Source: Dyadobacter luticola (GTDB lineage Bacteria > Bacteroidota > Bacteroidia > Cytophagales > Spirosomataceae). Taken from it: 64,000 nucleotides of DNA. The first letter of the stretch is position 1; the number at the start of each line of letters is the position of its first letter. The notes under the pieces were generated by a model that saw only the letters and a list, made by a program, of their open reading frames with translations, had not been told where the DNA came from and searched no databases. This document shows, piece after piece, positions 52,261 to 61,094 of this stretch. The translations under genes and the position numbers were made by a program. Location of the stretch: the NCBI RefSeq assembly GCF_005860805.1, contig NZ_VCEJ01000002.1, positions 1,782,375 to 1,846,374 of the forward strand, given 5' to 3'.

Positions 52261-53547
52261 ATGATCAAACCACTGCTCGGGCTTTCACTTACTGCCCTGA
52301 TTTTCAGCGCCTGCACCAAGGACCACGATCCGCAGCCTACTGCCAAAACCATTACCATCGAAAATGTCCTCGACAGCAAGCCGCTCGTGGAGTCAGGCGC
52401 ATTCAAAGGCGAGGGCACGCCGCCCGTAATCATGCCCGGACAGTCGGTATCGTTCTCATTTTCAGCGGCCAAAAACCAGCGGCTGACCTTCGCGACGATG
52501 TATGGTTGGAGCAACGATTTGTTTTTCGCGCCGGCGAATCCGGGTATCAAATTGTATGAGGACGACGGTACGCCGATCACCGGCGACGTTTCTGCGCAGA
52601 TCAAACTCTGGGACAACGGTACGCGGGTAAACGGCGTGCCGGGGATGAGCCTGATGCATCCGGGTACGGCTGAGGCTTCTCTCAAAAATATCAAGGAAGT
52701 AAAAGGTACTGATGATTATGGTCACACCTTTCTGGCCACTTCGCAGCTCATGAACGTTTCGATGACTTATGATGGCAACTCGATGTTTACAGTGACGATT
52801 AAAAACCAGTCGGGCGGCACCGGAAATGAAACACCTTTCAGTCCGGGCGTCTGGGCGATTTCTTATGTTGCCGGTGGTAACCTGCTGCTTCCCGAGCCGA
52901 TTTATTCGGAAGGCAAAGCAACTACCGACGCGCTGACGCACATTGCCGTAATGGGAGATAATGCGCCGCTGAATACCTGGCTGACTTCGCAAACCGGCAT
53001 TTTTACGCCGCTATCGCCGATTCTGGTGGTGGTGTACCAGGGAAATGAAAATCCATTTTTCAAATCAGGCGAAAACGACCGGGGCGAAGGTTTGAAAGAA
53101 CTTGCTCAAAAAGGGAATGCCGACGTGCTGGCAGCTTCACTGAAAATGAAGAGCAACATTAAAAACGTGTATGTGCTCAAAGAGCCGACCAGCACGGTGT
53201 TATTGCCGAAAATCGGTGGCAATCCAGGCGGCAAAGTTTCCCAGCCGCTTACGCTCGGCGCGGGCGACAGGGTGGCAGTGGCTACCATGTATGGATTTTC
53301 CAACGACTGGTTCTTCTCGACGAGCGGAAACGACATCGACGGCACCACGAGCGGCGACTTTTCCGGATCGATAGGACTGTATGACAACGGCACGGCGATC
53401 AACCAGTTCCCTGGCGCGGGCATCACGCAATTTAATCTGGCCGGCACGCCGCTCAGCGAAAGTAAAGCGATCGGGCCGGTACCGAATCCCAACAAGTTCA
53501 CGACGCTGCCGGGCGTGAATGCGATGATTAAAGTTACGATCCAGTAA
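52261..53547 (+). CDS. Lipoprotein with two spondin_N-type domains
   Basis: The start is the ATG at 52261 (MIKPLLGLSLTALIFSAC), which gives a lipobox at Cys18. About 428 residues. Two similar halves follow: the first has VSFSFSAAKNQRLTFATMYG, WSNDLFFAP and IKLWDNGTRVNGVPG; the second has VSQPLTLGAGDRVAVATMYG, FSNDWFFS and IGLYDNGTAINQFPGAG. These are spondin-domain features (ATMYGxSND[LW]FF). Some bacterial spondin proteins are anchored at the surface; the function is not known. It is divergent from the OmpR-type regulator and followed by a terminator. Confidence 0.87.
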   Translation: MIKPLLGLSLTALIFSACTKDHDPQPTAKTITIENVLDSKPLVESGAFKGEGTPPVIMPGQSVSFSFSAAKNQRLTFATMYGWSNDLFFAPANPGIKLYEDDGTPITGDVSAQIKLWDNGTRVNGVPGMSLMHPGTAEASLKNIKEVKGTDDYGHTFLATSQLMNVSMTYDGNSMFTVTIKNQSGGTGNETPFSPGVWAISYVAGGNLLLPEPIYSEGKATTDALTHIAVMGDNAPLNTWLTSQTGIFTPLSPILVVVYQGNENPFFKSGENDRGEGLKELAQKGNADVLAASLKMKSNIKNVYVLKEPTSTVLLPKIGGNPGGKVSQPLTLGAGDRVAVATMYGFSNDWFFSTSGNDIDGTTSGDFSGSIGLYDNGTAINQFPGAGITQFNLAGTPLSESKAIGPVPNPNKFTTLPGVNAMIKVTIQ

Positions 53548-53585
53548 ATTATTCGCTTCCAAAACGCATTCACTTTCAGATTACA

Positions 53586-53623
53586 GAACTGCCGGCCCGG
53601 AGATTTTTCCTCGCCGGCAGTTC
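53586..53623 (+). terminator. Intrinsic terminator
   Basis: Perfect 11-bp stem GAACTGCCGGC (53586-53596) / GCCGGCAGTTC (53613-53623), with TTTTTAT after it. It terminates the spondin lipoprotein transcript. Confidence 0.85.
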
Positions 53624-53785
53624 TTTTTATCGCTTTATCCACAAATTAAAATCCTTATCCAGTAAAACAGAATAAAATATTGAAATTCTACAACTTACGG
53701 ATTCAATAACAGTATCACATCGCAATCATGCATATTTTTATTCTGCATTTTTAAAAATCATACGATATCTCAATTTCCTTTAGTA

Positions 53786-53793
53786 TATATTTG
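53786..53793 (+). promoter_or_regulatory. Candidate -7 box for the ECF sigma gene
   Basis: TATATTTG matches TAnnTTTG exactly and lies 31 bp before the chosen ATG at 53825. The region from 53624 to it is AT-rich with no gene. Confidence 0.45.
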
Positions 53794-53824
53794 GTGACAG
53801 ACATTTGGCCAGACTGTGACCGCA

Positions 53825-54418
53825 ATGAAAACCCATCATCACCATCTTTCGGACGATCAACTCCTGGCCATGCTGCGGGAAGATGCGGAGGTGGCTTTTG
53901 ATGAAATTTATCATCGCTACTGGGAAAAGCTGTATCATTCGGCGCACCGCATGCTGAAATCGGCCGAGGCGGCGGAAGAGGTTACCCAGGATACTTTTAT
54001 GTTGTTCTGGATCAAACGCGATACGCTGGAAATTCAGTCGCTGAAACCTTACCTGGCTGCCATGCTGCGGTACGAAGTGTACCGCTACCTCGCCAAATCG
54101 AAGCAGGCAGAGGAAGTGCAGCGGGCGGTAAGGCTGGAAACGGCCACCTCGGTTTCTATGGATCAGGAAATCGAAAACCGGCTGCTGCTGGAAATCATTA
54201 CCCGGCTTATCAACCGCCTGCCGGAGAAATGCCGGCTGGTTTTTCAGTACAACAAATTACAGGACCGCTCTCTCCCGGACATTTGCGAAGAGCTCCACAT
54301 TTCGCCCAAAACCGCAGAAGCACATTTAACCAAAGCATTAAAGATCGTCCGCGAAAACCTCAGCGGCGTGACACATTTTCTCTTCTCCTTGTGGCTTCTG
54401 CTCGGCAGCCTTATTTAG
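53825..54418 (+). CDS. ECF-type RNA polymerase sigma factor, FecI-like
   Basis: 197 residues from the ATG at 53825; a GTG nine bases earlier is possible. A His-rich start (KTHHHHLSDDQLLAML) is followed by sigma-70 region 2 (EIYHRYWEKLYHSAHRML, EVTQDTFMLFWIKRDTLE) and region 4 (LPEKCRLVFQYNKLQDRSLPDICEELHISPKTAEAHLTKALKI), ending in a hydrophobic tail (FLFSLWLLLGSLI) usual in Bacteroidota FecI-like factors. It should drive the downstream SusC/D genes when released by the FecR protein encoded 93 bp downstream. Confidence 0.92.
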   Translation: MKTHHHHLSDDQLLAMLREDAEVAFDEIYHRYWEKLYHSAHRMLKSAEAAEEVTQDTFMLFWIKRDTLEIQSLKPYLAAMLRYEVYRYLAKSKQAEEVQRAVRLETATSVSMDQEIENRLLLEIITRLINRLPEKCRLVFQYNKLQDRSLPDICEELHISPKTAEAHLTKALKIVRENLSGVTHFLFSLWLLLGSLI

Positions 54419-54511
54419 TCTCAAAAAAATATTTAACAATTTTTTAAAACGACTAAGGGGTTTTTCTTCAAACTTCCCTCTATGTGCTGCAAAGGGCCAA
54501 TCCGCTTTGCA

Positions 54512-55507
54512 ATGACACAGGATTACATCAGACAGCTTGCCAAAAAATTTCTCGACGGTACCGCTACCGAGGAAGAGAAGAAGCAACTGCACGCATGGTA
54601 TGATAGTCAGGATGCAAATTCGGACATGACGCCTGACGAAATTCAGCCGGAGGTTGTAAAAGTGCCGGTCGGAGAAAGTGGTGAAACGATCAGGAACCGC
54701 ATGCTGGATAACCTGAAAGCCTTACAGAACCGCGACGAACCTGTACTGAAATATCACTGGGTACGGCGGTTTACATTCTGGTCTTCTGCTGCCGCGGCAG
54801 TGGTGATCGCTGGTTTTTTGTTTTTAAAAAATACCCATAAAACACAAAGTTCAGCGCTGCAACTGGTACAGGCGCCGCTCGGTAAAACATTGGATATCAA
54901 GCTACCCGACGGCTCGCATATCTGGCTGAATGCCGGTTCCACGCTCACTTACCCGAAATCGTTTTCAGGCAAGACCCGCGAGGTGGTACTGCGGGAGGGG
55001 CAGGCATTTTTTGACATTGTCCATGATAAAACCAAACCGTTTATCGTACATGCCAAAGCGCTGAACATTACGGTGTTGGGTACTTCATTTGATGTAAAAG
55101 CCTACCGCAATGATCCGGACATTAAAGTGACAGTCAAAACCGGGAAGGTCGGCGTGACGCTGCGGGACAAACCGGAGCATCCGGCAGTCATGCTGCTCCC
55201 TGCCGAGCAGGCCGTGGTAGCACCTGAGCAGGCCGTAAAAATTCAGGTGAACGAGATCAGCAAACCGGCGATCGCGCCCTGGAAAGACAACCGGATGGTT
55301 TTCGAAGACGAGCTTTTGCCGGAGATATTTCATGCTCTGGAAAGAAAATACAAGCAGCACATTGTGGTGGAAAAACCGGATCTGCTGACCGAAAAAATAT
55401 CGCTCACACTGCACGACCAGCCGCTGGCGGATGTGCTGAAAGTGCTGGGCTTCTCGAAGAAATTTAATTATTCACAACTAAACGATAGCACGATAGTCGT
55501 CAGATAG
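54512..55507 (+). CDS. FecR-family anti-sigma factor
   Basis: The start is the ATG at 54512 (MTQDYIRQLAKKFLDGT). 331 residues. A cytosolic N-terminal helical domain (about 1-85) that holds the sigma factor, one membrane segment (WSSAAAAVVIAGFLFL), the FecR domain (QAPLGKTLDIKLPDGSHIWLNAGSTLTYP, EGQAFFDIVHD, NITVLGTSFDVKAY) and a C-terminal STN-like domain (LPEIFHALERKYKQHI, PLADVLKVLGF). The C-terminal domain contacts the STN part of the SusC downstream. Proteolysis on signal is the known mode of release. Confidence 0.93.
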   Translation: MTQDYIRQLAKKFLDGTATEEEKKQLHAWYDSQDANSDMTPDEIQPEVVKVPVGESGETIRNRMLDNLKALQNRDEPVLKYHWVRRFTFWSSAAAAVVIAGFLFLKNTHKTQSSALQLVQAPLGKTLDIKLPDGSHIWLNAGSTLTYPKSFSGKTREVVLREGQAFFDIVHDKTKPFIVHAKALNITVLGTSFDVKAYRNDPDIKVTVKTGKVGVTLRDKPEHPAVMLLPAEQAVVAPEQAVKIQVNEISKPAIAPWKDNRMVFEDELLPEIFHALERKYKQHIVVEKPDLLTEKISLTLHDQPLADVLKVLGFSKKFNYSQLNDSTIVVR

Positions 55508-55550
55508 TAATCCAAAAAAAATGCGGGCTGGCTTTCCAGGAAGGCTGGTT

Positions 55551-55589
55551 CCGAGAGTACCGGGAACACGGCCATGTCCCCGGTATCGG
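55551..55589 (+). promoter_or_regulatory. Leader hairpin between the anti-sigma gene and susC
   Basis: CCGA (55551-55554) and TACCGGG (55558-55564) pair with CCCGGTA (55579-55585) and TCGG (55586-55589), with a bulge of three; inside, ACA-GGCC-TGT adds partial pairing. No T-run follows, and the gene starts at 55676. It may moderate transcription into susC or set off a separate transcript. Confidence 0.45.
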
Positions 55590-55675
55590 AATGTCCTCCG
55601 CCAGGCAATGCTTGGAACCATGAATGGCGGGTGGACGCAGTTTAACAGCTCTTAACCATTAAACATCAGACAAAT

Positions 55676-58600
55676 ATGGTGAAATATTACCATAGGGGGC
55701 TCCCCTTTCTCCAAAAATGTATGCGCATTTCTACGCTCATCCTGGGTATTAATGTCCTGACAACCGCCCTCCTGATGGCAGGGCCAACCGAGGCGCAGCA
55801 TGTCAGCATGGATGTGCGGCAAACGCGCGTCAAGACGGTACTCAAACAAATTGAACAACAAACCGGGCTCACTTTCGCATTTGACGAAAAACTCTTGCGG
55901 AAGACGCCCGAAGTGACCATTTACGCATCGGGTCAGCCCATCCCGGCCATCCTGAAAATGATCGAGAAACAAACCGACCTGGAATTCAGGCAGGTTGGGA
56001 ACATGATCGGGGTGACGGAGAAGCCGCATACCGGACAGGTAACTGAAAAAAACCAGACCGATGCGCAGGCGATTGTGCGGACCATTAAAGGAAAGATCAC
56101 CGACGAAAAAGGCGAGGGACTTCCCTCTGTTTCGATCCGCGTGAAAGGTACCAGCGACGGTACAATGTCCGACATTGACGGCACTTACAGCATTAACGTA
56201 GCCGGCGACGAATCGATCCTGATTTACAGCTTCATCGGCTTCACTGCCCAGGAAATTATGGTGGGCGCTCGCTCGGCGATCGACGTGCAGATGCAGCCGG
56301 ATGTTTCGACACTTTCGGAAGTGGTTGTGACCGGTTATGGCGCTCAGCGGAAGAAAGATTTGATCGGCGCGGTGTCGGTCGTGGATGTGGACCAGCTGAA
56401 ACAGACCACTGACGGTCAGGTTACCAATCAGTTGCAGGGGCGCGCCTCAGGTGTGACGGTGGTAAGCTCCGGGCAGCCGGGCGATGCGCCGCAGGTGCGT
56501 ATACGCGGTCTCAATACTTTTGGCAATAACAATCCTTTGTATGTGGTCGACGGCGTACCGACCACTTCCATCGCCGATCTGAACACGAATGACATTGCCA
56601 GCATGCAGGTGTTGAAAGATGCCGGCTCGGCGTCAATCTACGGTTCGCGGGCTGCAAACGGGGTAATTATCATTACTACCCGGAAAGGCAAGGACAAGGT
56701 GAAGGTGAATTACAGCGCGTGGTTCGGGATGCAAACACCGCCGCGCGGGAATGTCTGGAACACGCTGAACCCGCAGGAACAAGCGCAGCTGAAATTTCAA
56801 GTTCAGAAAAATTCCGGACTGACATTGGGCGACGACCAGTATGGCTACGGACAAACGCCCGTGCTCCCCGACTACATTCTGCCCACCGGTGCCAAAGAAG
56901 GCGATCCCGGCACCAATCCGGATTTATATTATGTAAATCCGAATTATACTTCGGTGGACGATTTCAATACATTTAACCAGATTGTAAAAGCCAATAAATC
57001 GGGTACCGACTGGTTTCACGAGATCTTCAAACCGGCGCCTTCCACGAGCCACAACATTTCGCTCAGCGGCGGCAGCGACCAGGGAAGTTATTTGTTCTCC
57101 ATGAATTACTTCAACCAGCAGGGTGCATTGACCAACACGTATCTGAAACGTTATACGCTCCGCTCGAACAGTCAATATAACATTGGCAAGCACATCCGCA
57201 TCGGCGAAAACCTGGCGTATTCGATTTCCGACAACCCGAAAAGCTCGACATCTGACGGCGGCTCGGCCATCGCGTTTTCTTTCCGTATGCAGCCGATCAT
57301 TCCTGTTTACGACATCATGGGCAACTACGCAGGCAGCCGCGCCACAGGCATGGGCGACGCATTTAACCCGGTAGCGATGCGTGACCGCACGCGTTATGAT
57401 AAAGGTTTGGATAACAGGTTGTTTGGTAACGTTTTTGCAGAAGTAGATTTGTTCAACTACTTCACGCTGCGGACGAGTTTCGGGGGTGAAAATTACTCCG
57501 GCCGCTGGAATTCATTTTCTTTTCCCAGCTACGAAAACAAGGAAAACAGCAATACCAATACGTACAACGAAGGTTCTTACAGCGGCTTCAACTGGACATG
57601 GACCAACTTGCTGACCTTCCATAAAACCATGGGCAAGCATGAGCTGACGGTAGCTGCTGGTACCGAGGCTTATAACAACAAATATTGGGAGCTGGGCGGC
57701 AGCACGCAGGGCTACTTTTCTTTTGATCCCAACTACATGAACCTCGGCACCGGCTCGGGCACGCGCAGCAATTACAGCAGCCGCTCGCTCGACGCGCTTT
57801 ATTCGCTGATCAGCCGGGTGGATTACATTTATAATGACAAATACCTGCTCGGCGGTATCCTCCGGCGCGATGGTTCCTCGAAATTTATCAACGAGCGCTA
57901 CGGGTATTTCCCGGCGGTGAGCGCAGGATGGCGGATTTCAAAGGAAGGTTTTATGCAGGGCATTCCATGGCTCGACGACCTGAAAATCCGCGCCAACTAC
58001 GGGGTGATGGGTAACCAGATCAATGTGGGCTCCGGCAATGCATTTACTACTTACACCTCCAACCGCCGCAGCTCCTACTACGACCTTGCGGGCACAAGTG
58101 GAACGGGCGCACTGGAAGGTTTTGAGAGAAGTCAGATCGGAAACCCGGACGCGATCTGGGAGAAAGATATCAGTACCAACATTGGTATCGACGCCACATT
58201 TTTCAAAGGCCGGCTGGACGTGATCGCCGATTATTACGTCAAGAATATCAAGGACTTGCTTTTCAATCCATCGCTGATCGGTACCCAGGGAGGTGGTAAT
58301 GTACCTTTTGTGAACATTGGTCAGATGAAAAACAAAGGGATTGATTTGCAGGTGAATTCCAAATTTGACATTGGCCGTGACCTGAAACTGAATGCGACGC
58401 TGACTTTTACCAGCTATAATAACAAAATCCTAAAAGTCGCGAATAATACCAATTATTTTGATCTCGAAGGCCGCGGCTTCGACGGTGCATCCATCGTCCG
58501 CAACAGCGTAGGAAATTCAATCGGACAGTTTTTTGGTTATAAAGTGATCGGCTTCTGGAATTCGGATGAGGAAATCGCGGCTGCCAATGCACAGGCTGTG

Positions 58601-59245
58601 CAGCAGACCGGCGACCCGAATGCGGTATACCAGGACGGTGCAGCACTGGGACGTTTCCGCTACGAAAACATCAATGGTGACGGACAGATCACGGCTGCCG
58701 ACCGCCAGATGCTGGGTAATCCAAACCCGGATTTCAGCTACGGTTTGAATTTGGCATTTAACTACAAACAACTGGACCTGAGCATTTTCTTCTATGGCGT
58801 GCAGGGCAATCAGATCTGGAACCAGACCCGCTGGTGGAGTGATTTCAACTCATCACGTTCTGGTGCGAAGAGCAAAATAGCCTTGTACGACTCCTGGACA
58901 CCGGAGCATCATAATGCCACCGCGCCAATCCAGGAAAACGCCAGCTCGTTCAGTACGATCAATGTGCCTAACTCCTATTTTATAGAAGACGGCTCTTACC
59001 TGCGTGCCAAAAACGTGCAGCTCGGCTACACGCTTGCACCGGCATTTTTGAAGAAAATCAAAATGCAGCAGCTGCGCTTCTACCTGCAGGCTACCAACCT
59101 GTTTACGATCACGAAATACTCAGGACTTGATCCCGAAGTAAGCAGGAACAATAGCGCTAATGCAAGCCAGATCGTTTTTGGCATTGACGAGGGCTCCTAC
59201 CCTTCTTCGAAACAATATACAGTTGGCCTTAACCTTACTTTTTAA
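55676..59245 (+). CDS. SusC/RagA-type transporter with N-terminal STN signalling domain
   Basis: 1,189 residues. The signal region is followed by an STN domain (residues about 45-115; VKTVLKQIEQQTGLTFAFDE, PIPAILKMIEKQTDLEF), the carboxypeptidase-like domain (IKGKITDEKGEGLPSVSIRV), the plug (VVVTGYGAQRKKDLIGAVSV, NPLYVVDGVPTTSIADLN, DAGSASIYGSRAANGVIIIT) and the barrel ending YTVGLNLTF. The STN makes this a transducing transporter: substrate binding is relayed to the FecR and ECF sigma encoded upstream. Together with the SusD after it, it imports an oligosaccharide; the Aga-type genes that converge on this locus suggest an amino-sugar-containing one (inference). Confidence 0.95.
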   Translation: MVKYYHRGLPFLQKCMRISTLILGINVLTTALLMAGPTEAQHVSMDVRQTRVKTVLKQIEQQTGLTFAFDEKLLRKTPEVTIYASGQPIPAILKMIEKQTDLEFRQVGNMIGVTEKPHTGQVTEKNQTDAQAIVRTIKGKITDEKGEGLPSVSIRVKGTSDGTMSDIDGTYSINVAGDESILIYSFIGFTAQEIMVGARSAIDVQMQPDVSTLSEVVVTGYGAQRKKDLIGAVSVVDVDQLKQTTDGQVTNQLQGRASGVTVVSSGQPGDAPQVRIRGLNTFGNNNPLYVVDGVPTTSIADLNTNDIASMQVLKDAGSASIYGSRAANGVIIITTRKGKDKVKVNYSAWFGMQTPPRGNVWNTLNPQEQAQLKFQVQKNSGLTLGDDQYGYGQTPVLPDYILPTGAKEGDPGTNPDLYYVNPNYTSVDDFNTFNQIVKANKSGTDWFHEIFKPAPSTSHNISLSGGSDQGSYLFSMNYFNQQGALTNTYLKRYTLRSNSQYNIGKHIRIGENLAYSISDNPKSSTSDGGSAIAFSFRMQPIIPVYDIMGNYAGSRATGMGDAFNPVAMRDRTRYDKGLDNRLFGNVFAEVDLFNYFTLRTSFGGENYSGRWNSFSFPSYENKENSNTNTYNEGSYSGFNWTWTNLLTFHKTMGKHELTVAAGTEAYNNKYWELGGSTQGYFSFDPNYMNLGTGSGTRSNYSSRSLDALYSLISRVDYIYNDKYLLGGILRRDGSSKFINERYGYFPAVSAGWRISKEGFMQGIPWLDDLKIRANYGVMGNQINVGSGNAFTTYTSNRRSSYYDLAGTSGTGALEGFERSQIGNPDAIWEKDISTNIGIDATFFKGRLDVIADYYVKNIKDLLFNPSLIGTQGGGNVPFVNIGQMKNKGIDLQVNSKFDIGRDLKLNATLTFTSYNNKILKVANNTNYFDLEGRGFDGASIVRNSVGNSIGQFFGYKVIGFWNSDEEIAAANAQAVQQTGDPNAVYQDGAALGRFRYENINGDGQITAADRQMLGNPNPDFSYGLNLAFNYKQLDLSIFFYGVQGNQIWNQTRWWSDFNSSRSGAKSKIALYDSWTPEHHNATAPIQENASSFSTINVPNSYFIEDGSYLRAKNVQLGYTLAPAFLKKIKMQQLRFYLQATNLFTITKYSGLDPEVSRNNSANASQIVFGIDEGSYPSSKQYTVGLNLTF

Positions 59246-59265
59246 CGATTACGGCGATACGCAAT

Positions 59266-61044
59266 ATGAAAAAGTTAACAAGATATATGGCCGCCTTTTG
59301 CTTGATGGGCAGCCTGCTGTTTTTACAAAGTTGCAAAGACCAGTTTCTCGACAAACCAGTGCAGGGCGCATTGAGTGACGAGGTGCTGGCGACGAAAAAA
59401 GGCGTGGACGGCCTGCTCACCGGCGCTTATGCGGCGCTGGACGGACAGGGCGATTTTACCGGCGGCAGCGGCTGGGAATCCCCGCCGGATAACTGGGTGT
59501 ACGGCGCGATACCCGGCGGCGATGCGCACAAAGGCAGCGACGGCGGCGACCAGACGCCGATCAATGCCATCGCAACATTCACTTCCGGCGCTGACAATGG
59601 TTTTTATAATACCAAATGGAAAGCGCTTTACGAAGGTGTGACGCGGTCCAATACGGTTTTGAGAGTCTTGGCGCTGGTAACCGACATGACGGATGAGGAA
59701 AAGTCCGCCTTGGAAGCCCAGGCGCGTTTCCTGCGCGGACATTACTATTTCGAGCTGAAAAAAATGTGGAATATGGTGCCGTGGATCGACGAGACCACGA
59801 CCGATTTCAACCAGCCGAATGACAAGGATATCTGGCCGATGATCGAAGCGGATTTTCAGATGGCTTATGAAAAACTGCCTGCTACACAGGACCTGGTGGG
59901 CCGTGCAAACAAATGGGCTGCGGGTGCTTACCTGGGCAAAACTTATCTCTACGAAAAGAAATTTGCGGAAGCGGTAAAGGTTTTCACCGAAGTGATCGGC
60001 AGCGGCGTGACGAGCAATGGTCTGAAATATGAACTGGTGTCATTCAAAGACAACTTTGACGCGGCGACGAAAAATAACGCGGAATCGGTTTTTGCAATTC
60101 AGATGGTGGCCAATGATGGTACGCTCGACATTACGAATGCAAACCAGGGTAGTATGCTCAATTTTCCTTATGGTACCGGCGCACCGTTTGCCTGCTGCGG
60201 ATTTTTCCAACCTTCTCAAATGCTGGTAAATATGTATCGGACGGACGCGAGCGGCCTGCCTTACCTGACGGATTACAACAGTCACGCGGTGAAAAATGAC
60301 ATGAAACTGACGTCGGCAGCACCATTTACGCCAGACGCAGGTAACCTCGATCCCCGCCTCGACTGGACAGTGGGCCGCCGCGGCATTCCTTACCATGACT
60401 GGGGCATTTATCCAGGCATGAACTGGGTACGCGACCAGCCTTATGGTGGCCCGTATGCGCCGAAAAAGAACATTCATCGTCAGAAAACGCAGGATTTGTA
60501 CGCCGACCTCAGCTCATGGGCACCGGGTAATGCCATCAATGTGCTGGTGATCCGTTTTGCAGATGTGCTGCTCATGGCGGCCGAGGCGGAAGCCAATGCA
60601 GGAAGCCTTGCAAAAGCCGAAGAGTATGTAAACCGTGTAAGAAACCGGGCGGCGGACAAAGCTGGCTGGTTGTATCAATATGTTACGAACGCGAATCCAC
60701 TTGCCGGTTTTTCCACAACACCTGCCGCGAATTATGTGATAAAACCTTACCCGACCGGCACATTGGCGGCGAAAGGTAAGGCTGGTGTTTTGCAGGCGAT
60801 TTATTACGAGCGCGGCATTGAGCTGGCGATGGAAGGTCACCGTTTCTTCGACCTCGTGCGCTGGAATGCAGCCGACACGGCGATCAATGGTTATTTCAAC
60901 TATGAATCAAAAGTGACGACTGACCTCGCGGGCGGGAAATTCCTTAATGGTAAAAACAATTACTTTCCGATTCCTCAGTATCAGATCGATATGAGCACGG
61001 CAAACGGTGCGCCGCTGCTGAAACAAAATCCAGGCTACAACTAA
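59266..61044 (+). CDS. SusD/RagB-family nutrient-binding lipoprotein
   Basis: 592 residues; lipobox LLFLQSC (Cys23). Diagnostic SusD blocks: KDQFLDKPVQGALSDEVLAT at the start, LEAQARFLRGHYYFELKKMW, AGAYLGKTYLYEKKFAEA, VIRFADVLLMAAEAEANAG, and RGIELAMEGHRFFDLVRW with a tail FPIPQYQIDMS and LLKQNPGYN. It lies 20 bp after SusC. Longer than its counterpart at 23 kb. Its 3' end meets the nested palindrome and the convergent aldolase gene. Confidence 0.95.
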   Translation: MKKLTRYMAAFCLMGSLLFLQSCKDQFLDKPVQGALSDEVLATKKGVDGLLTGAYAALDGQGDFTGGSGWESPPDNWVYGAIPGGDAHKGSDGGDQTPINAIATFTSGADNGFYNTKWKALYEGVTRSNTVLRVLALVTDMTDEEKSALEAQARFLRGHYYFELKKMWNMVPWIDETTTDFNQPNDKDIWPMIEADFQMAYEKLPATQDLVGRANKWAAGAYLGKTYLYEKKFAEAVKVFTEVIGSGVTSNGLKYELVSFKDNFDAATKNNAESVFAIQMVANDGTLDITNANQGSMLNFPYGTGAPFACCGFFQPSQMLVNMYRTDASGLPYLTDYNSHAVKNDMKLTSAAPFTPDAGNLDPRLDWTVGRRGIPYHDWGIYPGMNWVRDQPYGGPYAPKKNIHRQKTQDLYADLSSWAPGNAINVLVIRFADVLLMAAEAEANAGSLAKAEEYVNRVRNRAADKAGWLYQYVTNANPLAGFSTTPAANYVIKPYPTGTLAAKGKAGVLQAIYYERGIELAMEGHRFFDLVRWNAADTAINGYFNYESKVTTDLAGGKFLNGKNNYFPIPQYQIDMSTANGAPLLKQNPGYN

Positions 61045-61047
61045 TAA

Positions 61048-61094
61048 TAATTTCCAGCGACCCTGTCACGCGTGACCGTGGTCGCTGGAAATTA
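61048..61094. terminator. Nested inverted repeat between convergent genes, overlapping the aldolase 3' end
   Basis: An outer perfect 15-bp inverted repeat (61048-61062 with 61080-61094, TAATTTCCAGCGACC / GGTCGCTGGAAATTA) encloses a perfect 12-bp palindrome GTCACGCGTGAC (61065-61076). The aldolase stop codon lies at 61066-61068, so the inner palindrome and the right arm encode its last residues. No long T-run flanks it on either side, so termination is likely but not certain. Confidence 0.7.
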
